A DNA stretch of 64,000 nucleotides, taken from NCBI RefSeq assembly GCF_001717465.1, contig NZ_CP017074.1:2508873-2572872 (forward strand), written 5' to 3'. Each line of letters opens with the position of its first letter. The stretch's first letter is position 1. Shown piece after piece: positions 1 through 9,993 of this stretch. Under the pieces are notes generated by a model. That model made no database searches and was not told the origin of the DNA. It saw only the letters and a list, made by a program, of their open reading frames with translations. This DNA comes from Luteimonas sp. JM171. GTDB lineage: Bacteria; Pseudomonadota; Gammaproteobacteria; Xanthomonadales; Xanthomonadaceae. Made by a program: the position numbers and the translations under genes.

Positions 1-375
1 AACGTCATCGGCGAGATCTACTCGCGTTTTGAGAAGGCCGGCCTGAAGATCGCCGCCGCCAAGATGAAGCACCTCACCCGTGAAGAGGCCGAAGGCTTCT
101 ACGCCGTACACCGCGAGCGCCCGTTCTTCGGCGCGCTGGTGGAGTTCATGATCAGCGGCCCGGTGATGATCCAGGTGCTGGAAGGCGAGAACGCCATCGC
201 AAAGAACCGCGAGCTGATGGGTGCCACCAACCCGAAGGAAGCAGCGCCCGGCACCATCCGCGCCGACTTCGCCGATTCCATCGACGCCAACGCCGTGCAC
301 GGCTCGGACGCGCCGGAAACGGCCGCCCAGGAGATCAAGTACTTCTTCGGCGAGTCCGACGTTTACGCCCGCTGA
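1..375 (+). CDS. ndk: Nucleoside diphosphate kinase, 5' end missing
   Basis: This is the C-terminal 124 residues of Ndk, open at the window edge and ending in TGA at 373-375. Ndk moves the gamma phosphate of ATP to other nucleoside diphosphates in the cytoplasm and balances NTP and dNTP pools. The visible part has the family signature: a [14 protein letters not shown] stretch, then NAVHGSD, which contains the phospho-accepting histidine, and a C-terminal EIKYFF. It is followed by rlmN, the same order as in E. coli. The start codon lies outside the window. Confidence 0.95.
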   Translation, partial: NVIGEIYSRFEKAGLKIAAAKMKHLTREEAEGFYAVHRERPFFGALVEFMISGPVMIQVLEGENAIAKNRELMGATNPKEAAPGTIRADFADSIDANAVHGSDAPETAAQEIKYFFGESDVYAR

Positions 376-432
376 GCACCCCCGGCCACGGACCCCAGGT
401 CCGTGGCCCGCCTGTCCCGACCCCGAGCACCC

Positions 433-1575
433 GTGACCGAAGCCGCTGCCAAGCAGAACCTCCTTGACCTGGACCGCGAGGCCCTGGAGCGCTTCTTCGT
501 GGAAGAGCTTGGGGAAAAGCGCTTCCGCGCGCACCAGGTGATGAAGTGGATCCACCACCACCACGTCACCGACTTCGAGCAGATGACGGACCTGGGCAAG
601 GCTCTGCGCGCCAAGCTGCACGGGCGCGCCGAGGTGGTGGTGCCGAAGATCCAGTTCGAAAAGCCCTCCGCCGACGGCACCCACAAGTGGCTGCTGGCGA
701 TGGACGGCAAGAACGCGGTCGAGGCGGTCTACATCCCCGACAAGGGTCGCGGCACCCTGTGCGTGTCCTCGCAGGTGGGCTGCGCCCTCAACTGCACCTT
801 CTGCTCCACCGGCACCCAGGGCTTCAACCGCAACCTGTCCACCGCCGAGATCATCGGCCAGGTATGGGTGGCGGCCAAACACCTGGGCAACGTGCCCCAC
901 AAGCAGCGCAGGCTCACCAACGTGGTGATGATGGGCATGGGCGAGCCGCTCATGAACTTCGACAACGTGGTGCGCGCGATGAGCATCATGCGCGACGACC
1001 TCGGCTATGGCCTGGCCAACAAGCGCGTGACCCTGTCCACGGCCGGCCTCGTGCCGATGATCGACCGCCTGGGGCAGGAGAGCGATGTCTCGCTGGCGGT
1101 CTCGCTGCACGCGCCCAACGACGAGCTGCGCACGCAGCTGGTTCCGCTGAACAAGAAGTACCCCATCGCCGAGCTCATGGAGGCCTGCGTGCGCTACGCC
1201 CAGCGCCGCAAGGGCGAGTCGGTGACCTTCGAATATACCCTGATGAAGGGCGTGAACGACCAGCCCGAGCACGCCCGCGAGCTGATCCAGCTGATGCACC
1301 AGTTCGACAACCGGCTGCAGATGAAGGACGCCGCCAAGGTCAACCTCATTCCGTTCAACCCGTTCCCGGGCACGCTTTACCAGCGCCCGGACGATACGTC
1401 GGTGCGGCGCTTCCAGAAGCTGCTCAACGAAGCCGGGCGCATCGCCCCGGTACGGCGTCCGCGCGGGGACGACATCGACGCCGCCTGCGGGCAGCTCAAG
1501 GGCCAGGTCATGGACCGCACCCGCCGCCAGGCCGAGTTCCGCAAGCGGCTGGAGGAGTTGGATGCGCGCGCGTGA
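433..1575 (+). CDS. rlmN: Dual-specificity 23S rRNA/tRNA adenine-C2 methyltransferase RlmN
   Basis: Radical SAM enzyme that methylates C2 of A2503 in 23S rRNA and A37 in some tRNAs. The cluster-binding motif is visible as [11 protein letters not shown], with three cysteines in CxxxCxxC spacing, followed by GMGEPLMNF and a C-terminal [15 protein letters not shown] segment holding the conserved catalytic cysteine. I chose GTG at 433 because the encoded N-terminus ([14 protein letters not shown]) resembles the family. An in-frame GTG at 403 would add ten residues. The gene overlaps pilF by 14 bases, which suggests co-transcription. Confidence 0.95.
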   Translation: MTEAAAKQNLLDLDREALERFFVEELGEKRFRAHQVMKWIHHHHVTDFEQMTDLGKALRAKLHGRAEVVVPKIQFEKPSADGTHKWLLAMDGKNAVEAVYIPDKGRGTLCVSSQVGCALNCTFCSTGTQGFNRNLSTAEIIGQVWVAAKHLGNVPHKQRRLTNVVMMGMGEPLMNFDNVVRAMSIMRDDLGYGLANKRVTLSTAGLVPMIDRLGQESDVSLAVSLHAPNDELRTQLVPLNKKYPIAELMEACVRYAQRRKGESVTFEYTLMKGVNDQPEHARELIQLMHQFDNRLQMKDAAKVNLIPFNPFPGTLYQRPDDTSVRRFQKLLNEAGRIAPVRRPRGDDIDAACGQLKGQVMDRTRRQAEFRKRLEELDARA

Positions 1576-2368
1576 TGCGCTGTTGATGGCAGTTGTCCTG
1601 GCCTTCACGGCCACCGCGTGCTCGCGCCTCTCCTTCGTCAAGCCCAGCGCCGAACGCGGCCGGTACCACCAGGTCGCACCCGATTACACCTATTCCGATA
1701 CGCGCGAGAGCCGCACGCGCGCGCAGGTGCGCGCCCACGTGGCGGAGTCCGGGCGTGCATTGGACGCGGGCGAGCTGGAACAGGCCCTGCGCGAAGCGCA
1801 GGCCGCCGTGAAGCTGGACGACACCGCCGCCGACGCGCTGGGCATGCTGGCCCTGGTGCAGATGGTGCGGGGCGAGTCCGCCGAGGCCGGCCGCCATTAC
1901 GCCGCCGCGGCCCGCCACGCACCCAACGATGGGGCAGTGCAGAACAACTACGGGGCCTGGCTGTGCCGGGAGGGGCGGGCCGCCGAATCGATGGAGTATT
2001 TCGAGCGCGCGCTGGCGGCGCCCGGTTACCGCGGAGCCGCCGATGCGCTGGCCAACGCGGGTGCGTGCGCCGAGGCCGCCGGCCGCGGCGACCGGACCGA
2101 AGATTACCTGCGCGCCGCGCTGCGGCTTGATCCTGAAAACAGCGTGGCGTTGTCAGCGATGGCCGAATACCAGTACCGTAGCGGCCGCTACCTTGAGGCG
2201 CGCGCTTTCTCTCAGCGCAGGTTGGCGGCTGCACCGCCCAGCGCCGATGTTCTACTGCTTGCATCACAGATCGAAGAGAAAATGGGCGACATGGCCGCCG
2301 CCGAGCGTTACCGTCAACGGCTGGGAAGGGAGTTTCCCCAAGCGTTGCAGCAGAATCCCGGGGGATAG
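1562..2368 (+). CDS. pilF: Type IV pilus biogenesis lipoprotein PilF/PilW (TPR)
   Basis: Outer-membrane lipoprotein of about 268 residues that pilots assembly of the type IV pilus secretin. The N-terminus is a short signal peptide ending in a lipobox-like TATAC. The rest is built of tetratricopeptide repeats (for example [22 protein letters not shown] and [15 protein letters not shown]). Its place between rlmN and rodZ is the usual one in gammaproteobacteria. It starts inside the end of rlmN and ends 8 bases before rodZ, so the three genes probably form one operon. Confidence 0.9.
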   Translation: MRARDALLMAVVLAFTATACSRLSFVKPSAERGRYHQVAPDYTYSDTRESRTRAQVRAHVAESGRALDAGELEQALREAQAAVKLDDTAADALGMLALVQMVRGESAEAGRHYAAAARHAPNDGAVQNNYGAWLCREGRAAESMEYFERALAAPGYRGAADALANAGACAEAAGRGDRTEDYLRAALRLDPENSVALSAMAEYQYRSGRYLEARAFSQRRLAAAPPSADVLLLASQIEEKMGDMAAAERYRQRLGREFPQALQQNPGG

Positions 2369-2376
2369 CAGTACAT

Positions 2377-3216
2377 ATGTCATCCGCAGCGAACGCAGGC
2401 GGGCCCGAACAGGGGACCGGGTTCCGCCTCCGCCAGGCCCGCGAGGCCGCAGGACTGGCTGTTTCCGAAGTCGCCGCGGCCATGCGCGTGCCCGCGCGCG
2501 TGGTCGAGTCGCTGGAGGCCGAAGACTGGAGCCGGCTGGGCGCCCCGGTGTTCGTCCGCGGCCACCTGCGCAGCTATGCGCGGGCCGTCGGCCTGCCGCC
2601 CGATGCGTTCCAGACCGAGGGTGAACTGCCGCCGGTGGCGCCGCCGGCGCTCGAGCCGCGCACGTTCACCCCACGCTATCGCCTGATCGCCGAGCAGGCT
2701 GCGCGCAGGATGGTCTACGTGGTGATCACCGCCACCCTCGCGGTCCCGGTCTGGATGGTCACCCGCGGCCATCTTGATGGAACGCCTGCGGAAGTCGCAT
2801 CGCTGGACATCGCCACCGGCGCCGGCGAGGCGGCGGACGCACAGGCGCGCGAGCAACAGCGCCCGTTCGTGGCCTCGATGACGCCGCTGCAGTCGCGGCA
2901 GTCGCGCCGCCAGCAGGCGGCGCCCCAGGCCGCGGCCAGCGACGATGACGAGCCCGCGCTGTCGCTCCGATTCAGACAGGACAGCTGGGTCGAGATCAGC
3001 GCCCACGATGGTTCGCTGCTCGAACAGGCCCTGATCCGGGCAGGCGAGGAACGCAGCTACGAGGCCGGGCAGGTGGGGCAGGTGGTGCTTGGCAACGCCG
3101 GCGCGGTCCAGGTCAGCCGGTTCGGCGACATTCAGGACATCGGGCGCTTCCAGCGGGCGAACGTTGCCCGGTTTACGGTATCCTCCGACGGTTCGCTCGC
3201 CCCGGCCGGCGACTGA
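2377..3216 (+). CDS. rodZ: RodZ-like helix-turn-helix membrane protein
   Basis: Cytoskeleton-associated bitopic membrane protein. Residues about 8-75 form a RodZ-type HTH_25 domain (FRLRQAREAAGLAVSEVAAAMRVP), with a transmembrane helix near residues 112-125 (VYVVITATLAVPVW) and a C-terminal periplasmic DUF4115 domain (SLRFRQDSWVEISAHDG). In E. coli RodZ links MreB to the cell-wall elongation machinery. In E. coli the next genes are ispG and hisS; here the next gene is yfgM, after 106 bases without a gene. Confidence 0.88.
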   Translation: MSSAANAGGPEQGTGFRLRQAREAAGLAVSEVAAAMRVPARVVESLEAEDWSRLGAPVFVRGHLRSYARAVGLPPDAFQTEGELPPVAPPALEPRTFTPRYRLIAEQAARRMVYVVITATLAVPVWMVTRGHLDGTPAEVASLDIATGAGEAADAQAREQQRPFVASMTPLQSRQSRRQQAAPQAAASDDDEPALSLRFRQDSWVEISAHDGSLLEQALIRAGEERSYEAGQVGQVVLGNAGAVQVSRFGDIQDIGRFQRANVARFTVSSDGSLAPAGD

Positions 3217-3322
3217 CGCAACCTGCCCACGGGCAGCCGCGGCGGTCCCGTTCCGGGACGGCCCAATTTCCATATCTGCAGGATGAAGAGCTGCCCGCGC
3301 CCGCGCGCGGGTGGGAGAAAGC

Positions 3323-3952
3323 ATGGCGATCGACGACATCTACGACGAGCACGAACAGGGCGAACGCGTCCGCGCATGGCTGCGCCAGAACGCGCTGGGA
3401 CTGCTCGGCGGCATCGGGCTCGGGCTGGCCCTGATCTTTGGCTGGCAGTACTGGCAGAAACACCTGGGCAACAAGCAGGTCGAGGCCGGCAACCGCTTCC
3501 AGGCCGTGGTCAACGCGGCCGGCGCGGGTGACCTGGAGCAGGCGCAGGCCGCCGCGCGGGCCCTGTCCGGCGATACCTATCCGGTGCTGGCGGCGCTGGC
3601 CATCGCCAAGGCCCAGCTGGAGGCCGGGGATCCGGCCGCAGCGATTGAAACCCTGCGCAGCGCCCCCGCCTCGGATCCGGCGCTGGAGCCCGTGCGCCGC
3701 CACCGGCTGGCGCTGCTGCTGATCGACGCCGGCGAAGCCGGCCAGGCGGTCGAGCTGCTTGCGGGCAGCGAGGATCCGTTCGCGCTCGAATCCCTGGGTG
3801 ATGCGCACGCCGTGCTGGGTGATCGCGACGCCGCCGCCCAGGCTTACGGTTTGGCGCTCGAGCGCATGGACGAAGAGGCGCCGCAGCGGCGCCTGCTGGA
3901 ACTCAAACTCATTGACGCCGGCGGCGAGCCGGCGCAGTCCGGGACCATTTGA
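3323..3952 (+). CDS. yfgM: YfgM family TPR protein (periplasmic chaperone-associated)
   Basis: Inner-membrane protein of 209 residues. A short cytoplasmic N-terminus (MAIDDIYDEHEQGERVRAWLRQN) is followed by one transmembrane helix (LLGGIGLGLALIFGWQYW) and periplasmic TPR-like helices. In E. coli YfgM binds the SecYEG-PpiD complex and helps hand over secreted proteins. I chose ATG 3323, preceded by a GGGAGAAAG ribosome-binding site, over the in-frame GTG at 3311. Its TGA stop overlaps the ATG of bamB by one base, indicating translational coupling. Confidence 0.88.
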   Translation: MAIDDIYDEHEQGERVRAWLRQNALGLLGGIGLGLALIFGWQYWQKHLGNKQVEAGNRFQAVVNAAGAGDLEQAQAAARALSGDTYPVLAALAIAKAQLEAGDPAAAIETLRSAPASDPALEPVRRHRLALLLIDAGEAGQAVELLAGSEDPFALESLGDAHAVLGDRDAAAQAYGLALERMDEEAPQRRLLELKLIDAGGEPAQSGTI

Positions 3953-5169
3953 TGAAGCCTGCCAACTCAACGCCTTCGACCCTCTCGCGCAGGAACGCCG
4001 TGCTGCGTGGCGCGCTGGTGCTTGCCTGTGCGGTGGCCTTGGCTGGTTGCGGCACCGTCCGCGGCTGGTTCGGCGGCGGGGACGACGAACCCGACAGCAG
4101 CGAGCCGATGCCGCTGCAGGAGATCACGCCCAGCGTGGAGGTCTCCCGCATCTGGAATGCCGGCGTCGGCAAGGGCGAGCGCCGCATTGGCGCCCGCCAG
4201 GGTCCTGCGGTGGCCAACGGCCGCGTGTACGCCGCGGGCGTCACCCACGGCGTGCGCGCGCTGGATCTGCAGACCGGCAGCCTGGTCTGGCAGTACGAAT
4301 CTGAGCTCGAGCTGGCCGGCTCGCCGGGCGTGGGCGAGGGCCTGGTGGTCGTCGGCGGCCTGGAGGGTGATCTTGTTGCCCTTGACGCCGACACCGGCGC
4401 CGAACGCTGGACGGCCAAGCTGGGCAATGAAGTGCTGGCCGCGCCGGCAATCGGCCAGGGCGTGGTGGTGGTGCGCGCCAATGACGGCCGCGTGACCGCC
4501 TATGACGCGGCAAACGGCGAGCAGCGCTGGTTCTGGGTGCAGGAGATGCCGACCCTGACCGTGCGCGGCAGCGATGCGCCCACCCTCGGGCCCGGCGTGG
4601 TGTTCATCGGCAACGACGACGGTTCCGTGCAGGCGCTGTCGCTGGCGGACGGCCAGCCGCTGTGGGAGCAGCAGGTCGGCTATCCCGACGGGCGCACCGA
4701 GCTCGAGCGCATGTCCGACATCGACGGCAGCCCGGTGCTGGACGACGTCATCCTGTTTGCCAGCAGCTACCGGGGCCAGACCATGGCGATCGAGGGGCCA
4801 AGCGGGCGTCCGCTGTGGGCATCTGAGGCCGGCGGCCCGGGCCGGCTCGGCGTGGCCAGCGACCGCCTGGTCATTGCCGATCGCACCGGCACCGTGCGGG
4901 CGTTGCACAAGCAGACCGGCTCCATCCTGTGGGAACAGGACGCGCTGGCGCGGCGCAACCTGAGCTCGGCGGCGATCCATGGCGAGTACGCCGCACTGGG
5001 CGACTTCGAAGGCTGGGTGCACTGGCTGGACCTGGACGACGGCGGGATCGCCGCGCGCGCACGCGCGGCCGGTCGCGACGCGATCAAGGGGACGCCGGTG
5101 GTGGCCGACGGCGTGCTGGTGGTGCAGACGGTGGGCGGCGACATCAGCGCCTTCCGGCTGCAGCAGTAA
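3952..5169 (+). CDS. bamB: Outer membrane assembly lipoprotein BamB
   Basis: Lipoprotein subunit of the BAM complex, which inserts beta-barrel proteins in the outer membrane. The N-terminus has a signal peptide ending in the lipobox LAGC. The rest is a repeat of PQQ-type beta-propeller blades, seen as recurring segments such as [25 protein letters not shown] and [13 protein letters not shown]. The length of about 405 residues fits the family. The ATG at 3952 overlaps the yfgM stop. The next gene is der, as in E. coli. Confidence 0.93.
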   Translation: MKPANSTPSTLSRRNAVLRGALVLACAVALAGCGTVRGWFGGGDDEPDSSEPMPLQEITPSVEVSRIWNAGVGKGERRIGARQGPAVANGRVYAAGVTHGVRALDLQTGSLVWQYESELELAGSPGVGEGLVVVGGLEGDLVALDADTGAERWTAKLGNEVLAAPAIGQGVVVVRANDGRVTAYDAANGEQRWFWVQEMPTLTVRGSDAPTLGPGVVFIGNDDGSVQALSLADGQPLWEQQVGYPDGRTELERMSDIDGSPVLDDVILFASSYRGQTMAIEGPSGRPLWASEAGGPGRLGVASDRLVIADRTGTVRALHKQTGSILWEQDALARRNLSSAAIHGEYAALGDFEGWVHWLDLDDGGIAARARAAGRDAIKGTPVVADGVLVVQTVGGDISAFRLQQ

Positions 5170-5188
5170 CGCGCGCGGGCGTGTGCCC

Positions 5189-6589
5189 ATGCTTCCCGTC
5201 GTTGCCCTGACAGGTCGCCCCAACGTCGGCAAATCGACGCTGTTCAACGTGCTCACTCGCAGCCGTGACGCGCTGGTGCACGACGAGCCGGGGGTGACCC
5301 GCGACCGCAACTACGGCATTTGCCGGCTGGACCCGGAGCGGCCCTTCATGCTGGTCGACACCGGCGGCATCGCCGGGGACGAAGAAGGCCTGGCCGGCGC
5401 CACCGCGCGCCAGGCACGGGCGGCGGCAGCGGAGGCGGACCTGGTCCTGTTCGTGGTGGACGGCCGCGAGGGCCCCTCGGGCCTGGACGACGAGCTCATG
5501 CAGTGGCTGCGCAAGAGCGGCCGGCCGGTGATGCTGGTGGTCAACAAGACCGACGGCCTGGATTCGCGCGCGTCACTCGCGGACTTCTCCCGCTACGGCT
5601 TCAAGGACAGCTTCGCCGTCTCCGCCGCCCATCGCCAGGGCATTGACGCGCTGCTGGCGCGGATCCTGGCGCAGCTGCCGGAAGCAGGCGAGGGCGAGGA
5701 CCTGGATGACGACCCCGAGCGCATCCGCCTGGCCTTCATTGGCCGGCCCAACGTGGGCAAGTCCACGCTGGTGAACCGGCTCCTGGGCGAGGAGCGCATG
5801 ATTGCTTCCGACGTTCCCGGGACCACCCGCGATTCCATCGCCGTGGACATGGAGCGCGAAGGCCGCAAGTACCGCCTGGTGGATACGGCCGGCATCCGGC
5901 GCAAGTCGCGGGTGGAAGAAGCGGTCGAGAAGTTCTCGATCATCAAGACCCTGCAGGCGATCGAACAGTGCCAGGTGGCGGTGGTCATGCTCGATGCCAG
6001 CGAAGGCGTCACCGACCAGGACGCCAGCGTGCTGGGCGCCGTGCTCGACGCCGGGCGGGCGCTGGTGATCGCGGTCAACAAATGGGACGGGCTGGACAGC
6101 TACCAGCGCGACCAGACCCAGGCGCTGCTGGAGCGCAAGCTTGCGTTCGTGCCCTGGGCCGAATCCGTGCGCATCAGCGCACTGCACGGATCCGGGCTGC
6201 GCGAGCTGTTCCGCGCCATCCACCGCGCCCACGACTCGGCCACCATCGTCCTGGGCACGGCGGAGGTGAACCGGACGCTGGAAATCGCGGTGGAAGCCAA
6301 TCCGCCGCCTGTCTCGCGCGGCAGCACGCCCAAGCTGCGCTTCGCCCATCCGTCGGGCACCAATCCGCCCACCTTCGTGGTCCACGGCAACCGCCTGCGC
6401 ACGCTGCCCGACAGTTACCGCCGCTATCTCGAGAATTTCTTCCGCAAGCGGTTCAAGCTCGTCGGCACGCCGGTGCGCTTCGTGTTCAAGGAAGGCGAGA
6501 ACCCGTTCAAGGGCCGCCGCAACGTCCTCACCGACCGCCAGGTGGAGCGCAGGAAGCGGCTGCTGCGCCACGCCCGGCGCAAGGGCTGA
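5189..6589 (+). CDS. der: Ribosome biogenesis GTPase Der
   Basis: Essential double-GTPase that acts in 50S subunit assembly. Two G domains are visible, each starting with [10 protein letters not shown] (residue 8 onward and near residue 184). G3 motifs are DTGG and DTAG, and G4 motifs are NKTD and NKWD. The C-terminal KH-like domain follows and ends in a basic tail. ATG 5189 gives 466 residues, normal for Der; the longer open frame upstream is an out-of-frame reading of bamB. The TGA stop overlaps the ATG of mobA. Confidence 0.96.
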   Translation: MLPVVALTGRPNVGKSTLFNVLTRSRDALVHDEPGVTRDRNYGICRLDPERPFMLVDTGGIAGDEEGLAGATARQARAAAAEADLVLFVVDGREGPSGLDDELMQWLRKSGRPVMLVVNKTDGLDSRASLADFSRYGFKDSFAVSAAHRQGIDALLARILAQLPEAGEGEDLDDDPERIRLAFIGRPNVGKSTLVNRLLGEERMIASDVPGTTRDSIAVDMEREGRKYRLVDTAGIRRKSRVEEAVEKFSIIKTLQAIEQCQVAVVMLDASEGVTDQDASVLGAVLDAGRALVIAVNKWDGLDSYQRDQTQALLERKLAFVPWAESVRISALHGSGLRELFRAIHRAHDSATIVLGTAEVNRTLEIAVEANPPPVSRGSTPKLRFAHPSGTNPPTFVVHGNRLRTLPDSYRRYLENFFRKRFKLVGTPVRFVFKEGENPFKGRRNVLTDRQVERRKRLLRHARRKG

Positions 6590-7161
6590 TGGCGGGCACG
6601 ACGCTCGGCATCCTGGCCGGCGGCCGCGGCACGCGCCTGGGCGGCGTGGACAAGGCCTGGCTCCGGCGCGAAGGCGTGTCTCAGGTCGAACGCCTGGTGG
6701 ACCGGCTCTCGCGCGGCGCCGACGAAGTGCTGGTCAGCGCCAACCGCAACCTGGAACGCTATGCCGCGGTGGGCCTGGCCACCGTGTCCGACCACCATCC
6801 GGACCTCGGGCCCCTGGGCGGTCTCGACGCGCTTGCGCGCGCCTGCAGCGGCGAATGGCTGCTCACGGCCCCGGTGGACCTGTTCAACGTCAACGACTGC
6901 CTGCTGCGTCGGCTGGTGGCCCGGGGCGGGCACGGCGCCTATGCGGTGGATGCCGATGGCCCGCAGCCGCTGGTGGCGCTGTGGCACGTCGAGACGCTCC
7001 GCCCGGCGCTGGCTGCCGCGATTGGTTCGCGGGACCTGGCGGTGCATCGCCTGCAACAACGCCTGGGCATGGTGCCGCTGCGCCTGGAAGGGGTACGCTT
7101 CGGCAACCTCAATACCCGCGAGGACCTGGCCCAAGTGGGCATGAAGCACCCGGATGACTGA
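6589..7161 (+). CDS. mobA: Molybdenum cofactor guanylyltransferase MobA
   Basis: Cytoplasmic nucleotidyltransferase of 190 residues that joins GMP from GTP to molybdopterin to make the guanine dinucleotide cofactor. The NTP-binding signature GILAGGRGTRLGGVDKAWL is at residues 6-24, and a DHHPDLGPLGGL segment follows. The gene overlaps der by one base (TGATG) and moeA by 8 bases, so mobA and moeA are coupled. The adjacent moeA and rhodanese-MoeB support a role in molybdenum cofactor synthesis. Confidence 0.92.
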   Translation: MAGTTLGILAGGRGTRLGGVDKAWLRREGVSQVERLVDRLSRGADEVLVSANRNLERYAAVGLATVSDHHPDLGPLGGLDALARACSGEWLLTAPVDLFNVNDCLLRRLVARGGHGAYAVDADGPQPLVALWHVETLRPALAAAIGSRDLAVHRLQQRLGMVPLRLEGVRFGNLNTREDLAQVGMKHPDD

Positions 7162-8377
7162 ATTCCCCACCCGCATCTCCTACGCCGAGGCGGCGGCGAT
7201 CATCGCCTCCACCGCCGCGGCCCGGCGCCTTCCGGTTGAACGCTGCGCGCTCCAGCGCGCCCACGGACGGATCCTGGCCACCGACCTCACCGCCACCATC
7301 GCCCAGCCGCCGTTCGACAATTCGGCCATGGATGGATTCGCGCTGCGACACGCTGATCTCGCCGCCGAAGGGGAGACGGTGCTGGCCCTGGCCGGCGAGC
7401 AGTTCGCCGGCACCGCCGACCAGCCTGCGATCGGGCCCGGCCAGTGCGTGCGCATTACCACCGGCGCGCCCATGCCACCCGGCGCCGACACCGTGGTGAT
7501 GAAGGAAAACACCCGCGTGGACGGCAACCGCGTGCACGTGCTCGGCCCCACCACCCGCGGCCGCCATGTGCGCCTGGCCGGGGAAGACACCGCACCGGGT
7601 GAACGGTTGCTGCAGGCCGGTGATGTGCTGACCCCTTCGCGCATCGCGCTGTGCGCGATGCAGGGCCTGGCGGAGCTGGACGTGCGCCGCCCGCCCACCG
7701 TCGCCGTGTTCTCCACCGGCGACGAGCTCGTGGAACCCGGAATGTCGCTGGGCCCAGGGCAGATCTACAACTCCAACCGCGAACTGCTGATGGGCCTGCT
7801 GCGCGCCGAGGGCCTGGAGCCGGTGGCATGGCCCACCCTGGCCGACGACCCCGCGCACGTGGAGTCATCGCTGCGCCATGCGGGCAATGCCTTCGATCTG
7901 GTGATCACCTGCGGCGGCGTGTCGGCCGGCGAAAAGGACTACCTGCCCGAACTGATGCAGACGCAGGGCAGGGTGTTGTTCTGGAAATCCCGGCTCAAGC
8001 CGGGCATGCCCGTGCTGTTCGCCGAAGGCGGGGGGCTGGGCGAAGCCCTGTTCCTGTGTCTGCCGGGCAACCCGGTGTCGGTACTGGCCACGTGGCTCGC
8101 GCTGGGCCGGCCCCTGGTGGACGCCCTGCAGGCCCGCCCGCCGCGGCCGAAGCTGTTCGCCCGCCTGGCCACCGCCTGGAGCAAGCGCCACGAACGGCTG
8201 GAATTCCTGCGCGGGCGGCTGGTCCACGGCGAGGACGGCGTATTGTCCGTGGAACCCAACCCCGCCGACGGCTCCAACCGCATGCATGCCGCCGCCGATT
8301 CAGACGCGCTGCTGGTGCTGGAAGAGGGCCCGCGCGAGTACGCCGCGGGCACCGCGGTCGAGGTCATCTCTTACTGA
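7154..8377 (+). CDS. moeA: Molybdopterin molybdenumtransferase MoeA
   Basis: Enzyme of 407 residues that inserts molybdate into adenylated molybdopterin. Family motifs are present: PPFDNSAMDGFAL near residue 51, RITTGAPMPPGADTVV, FSTGDELVEPG, GGVSAGEKDYL and LPGNPVSV. The domain order (MoeA_N, MPT-binding, MoeA_C) is complete. It overlaps the 3' end of mobA by 8 bases and is followed after 54 bases by the rhodanese-MoeB gene, making a mob/moe cluster. Confidence 0.95.
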   Translation: MTEFPTRISYAEAAAIIASTAAARRLPVERCALQRAHGRILATDLTATIAQPPFDNSAMDGFALRHADLAAEGETVLALAGEQFAGTADQPAIGPGQCVRITTGAPMPPGADTVVMKENTRVDGNRVHVLGPTTRGRHVRLAGEDTAPGERLLQAGDVLTPSRIALCAMQGLAELDVRRPPTVAVFSTGDELVEPGMSLGPGQIYNSNRELLMGLLRAEGLEPVAWPTLADDPAHVESSLRHAGNAFDLVITCGGVSAGEKDYLPELMQTQGRVLFWKSRLKPGMPVLFAEGGGLGEALFLCLPGNPVSVLATWLALGRPLVDALQARPPRPKLFARLATAWSKRHERLEFLRGRLVHGEDGVLSVEPNPADGSNRMHAAADSDALLVLEEGPREYAAGTAVEVISY

Positions 8378-8431
8378 ACGGCCTGGCCGCCGCGCCGGAC
8401 AGCCGCTTGCCCGGCGCGGGATAATAGGCGC

Positions 8432-9571
8432 ATGGCAATCAAGGAAATCTCCCCCCACGAAGCGCTGCTGCGCGCAGGGCAGGGCGCGCGCCTGATCGAT
8501 GTGCGCGAGGACCACGAACGCGCCGCCGGCATGGCCGAGGGCGCGGTGGGCGTCCGCAAGGCCGCGCTGGAGTCCGCGCCCGGCGAGCACATCCCGGCGC
8601 CTGGCGAAGAGGTGATCCTCATCTGCCGCTCTGGCCGCCGCTCCGCCGAGGCCGGCGAGGCGCTGGCCCGGCTGGGGTACGCCAACGTCGCTTCCGTGGC
8701 CGGCGGCACCGAGCGCTGGCAGCTGGAAAACCTGCCCATGTCGGCCCCGGACGCCGGGTTCGATCTTGACTTCCACGAGCGCTACTCGCGGCACATGCTG
8801 CTGCCGGAAATCGGCCTTGAGGGCCAGCAGCGCCTGCAGGCCTCGCGGGTGCTGCTGCTGGGCGCCGGCGGCCTGGGCTCGCCGGCGGCCTGGTACCTGG
8901 CCGCGGCCGGGATTGGCACCCTGCGCATCGCCGACCCGGACGTGGTGGACCGAAGCAACCTGCACCGGCAGATCCTGCACACCGAAGCATCCATCGGCAC
9001 GCCCAAGGTCCAGTCGGCCAGCGAGCGCCTGACCGCCCTCAACCCCCGCACCCGCATCGACGCGGTGCAGGAGCTGGTCACCAGCGACAACGTGGAACGG
9101 CTGCTGGCGGACGTGGACGTGGTGATCGACGGCGCTGACAACTTCGCCATCCGCTACCTGCTCAACGACGCCTGCGTGAAGCTGCGCAAGCCGCTGGTCT
9201 ACGGCGCCGTGCACCGCTTCGAGGGCCAGGTGAGCGTGTTCGACGCCGGCCGCCACCGCGGCACGCATCCGTGCTATCGCTGCCTGTTCCCCGAGCCGCC
9301 GCCGCCCGAGGCCGCGCCGAACTGCTCGGAAGCGGGCGTGCTGGGCATCCTCCCCGGCGTGGTCGGCCTGCTCGAGGCCACCGAGGCGATCAAGCTGCTG
9401 CTGGGGCTGGGCGAGCCGCTGCGCGGGCGCCTGCTGCACTTCGACGCCATGGGCATGCGCTTCCGCGAGACCCGGCTGGGGCCGGACCCGGATTGCCCGC
9501 TGTGCGCGCCGGGCCGCGAATTCCCCGGCTACATCGATTACGTCAAGTTCTGCGCCGGGACGGCCGCGTAG
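8432..9571 (+). CDS. moeB: Molybdopterin-synthase adenylyltransferase with N-terminal rhodanese domain
   Basis: Fusion of 379 residues. Residues 1-100 are a rhodanese domain with an intact active-site loop (CRSGRRS, Cys65). Residues about 115-375 are a ThiF/MoeB E1-like adenylyltransferase with the ATP-binding loop GAGGLGSPAAWYLAAAG (143 onward), the zinc pairs CYRC and CPLC, and the conserved Cys in NCSEAGVLG. The E1 part adenylates the C-terminal glycine of MoaD-like proteins; the rhodanese part could supply sulfur. In MoeZ and Uba4 the rhodanese is C-terminal, so the order is reversed here. It follows mobA-moeA. Confidence 0.88.
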   Translation: MAIKEISPHEALLRAGQGARLIDVREDHERAAGMAEGAVGVRKAALESAPGEHIPAPGEEVILICRSGRRSAEAGEALARLGYANVASVAGGTERWQLENLPMSAPDAGFDLDFHERYSRHMLLPEIGLEGQQRLQASRVLLLGAGGLGSPAAWYLAAAGIGTLRIADPDVVDRSNLHRQILHTEASIGTPKVQSASERLTALNPRTRIDAVQELVTSDNVERLLADVDVVIDGADNFAIRYLLNDACVKLRKPLVYGAVHRFEGQVSVFDAGRHRGTHPCYRCLFPEPPPPEAAPNCSEAGVLGILPGVVGLLEATEAIKLLLGLGEPLRGRLLHFDAMGMRFRETRLGPDPDCPLCAPGREFPGYIDYVKFCAGTAA

Positions 9572-9589
9572 GCATCCCGGCGCGGGCGC

Positions 9590-9910
9590 TCAGCGCTTGC
9601 CGTGCCTGCGCTGCGCCTCGTCGAAGGCCTGCAGCTGCTCCGGCGTGGCCGGCTTCTGGTGGCTGGCCTTCCAGTCGTTGAAAGGCATGCCGTAGACGGC
9701 TTCGCGCGCGGCGTCGCGGTCCATCTCGATCCCGCGGTCCTGCGCGGCCTCGCGGTACCAGTCGGCCAGGCAGTTGCGGCAGAAGCCCGCCAGGATCATC
9801 AGGTCGATGTTCTGAACGTCCGGGCGCTCCTGCATCAGGTGCCCGCGCAGGCGGCGGAAGACGGCGGCTTCGATCTCGGTGGTGGTGGGGTCGCGCTGGG
9901 TGTCTTTCAT
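9590..9910 (-). CDS. DUF1244 domain protein
   Basis: Small cytoplasmic protein of 106 residues of the DUF1244 family, seen from [23 protein letters not shown] and the downstream [16 protein letters not shown]. The function is unknown. A Cys pair (CRNC) sits in the conserved core. I chose the ATG at 9908-9910 because the upstream extension to 10003 overlaps folD and is not protein-like. It is convergent with moeB and divergent from folD. Confidence 0.85.
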   Translation of the reverse strand: MKDTQRDPTTTEIEAAVFRRLRGHLMQERPDVQNIDLMILAGFCRNCLADWYREAAQDRGIEMDRDAAREAVYGMPFNDWKASHQKPATPEQLQAFDEAQRRHGKR

Positions 9911-9993
9911 TGCTTCAACGCCCGCCGCTTCCGAAAGCGGGGGCAAACGGGGAGAATGTGGCGTTGACTCTATCGCAGCACGCCCGCCCACGC

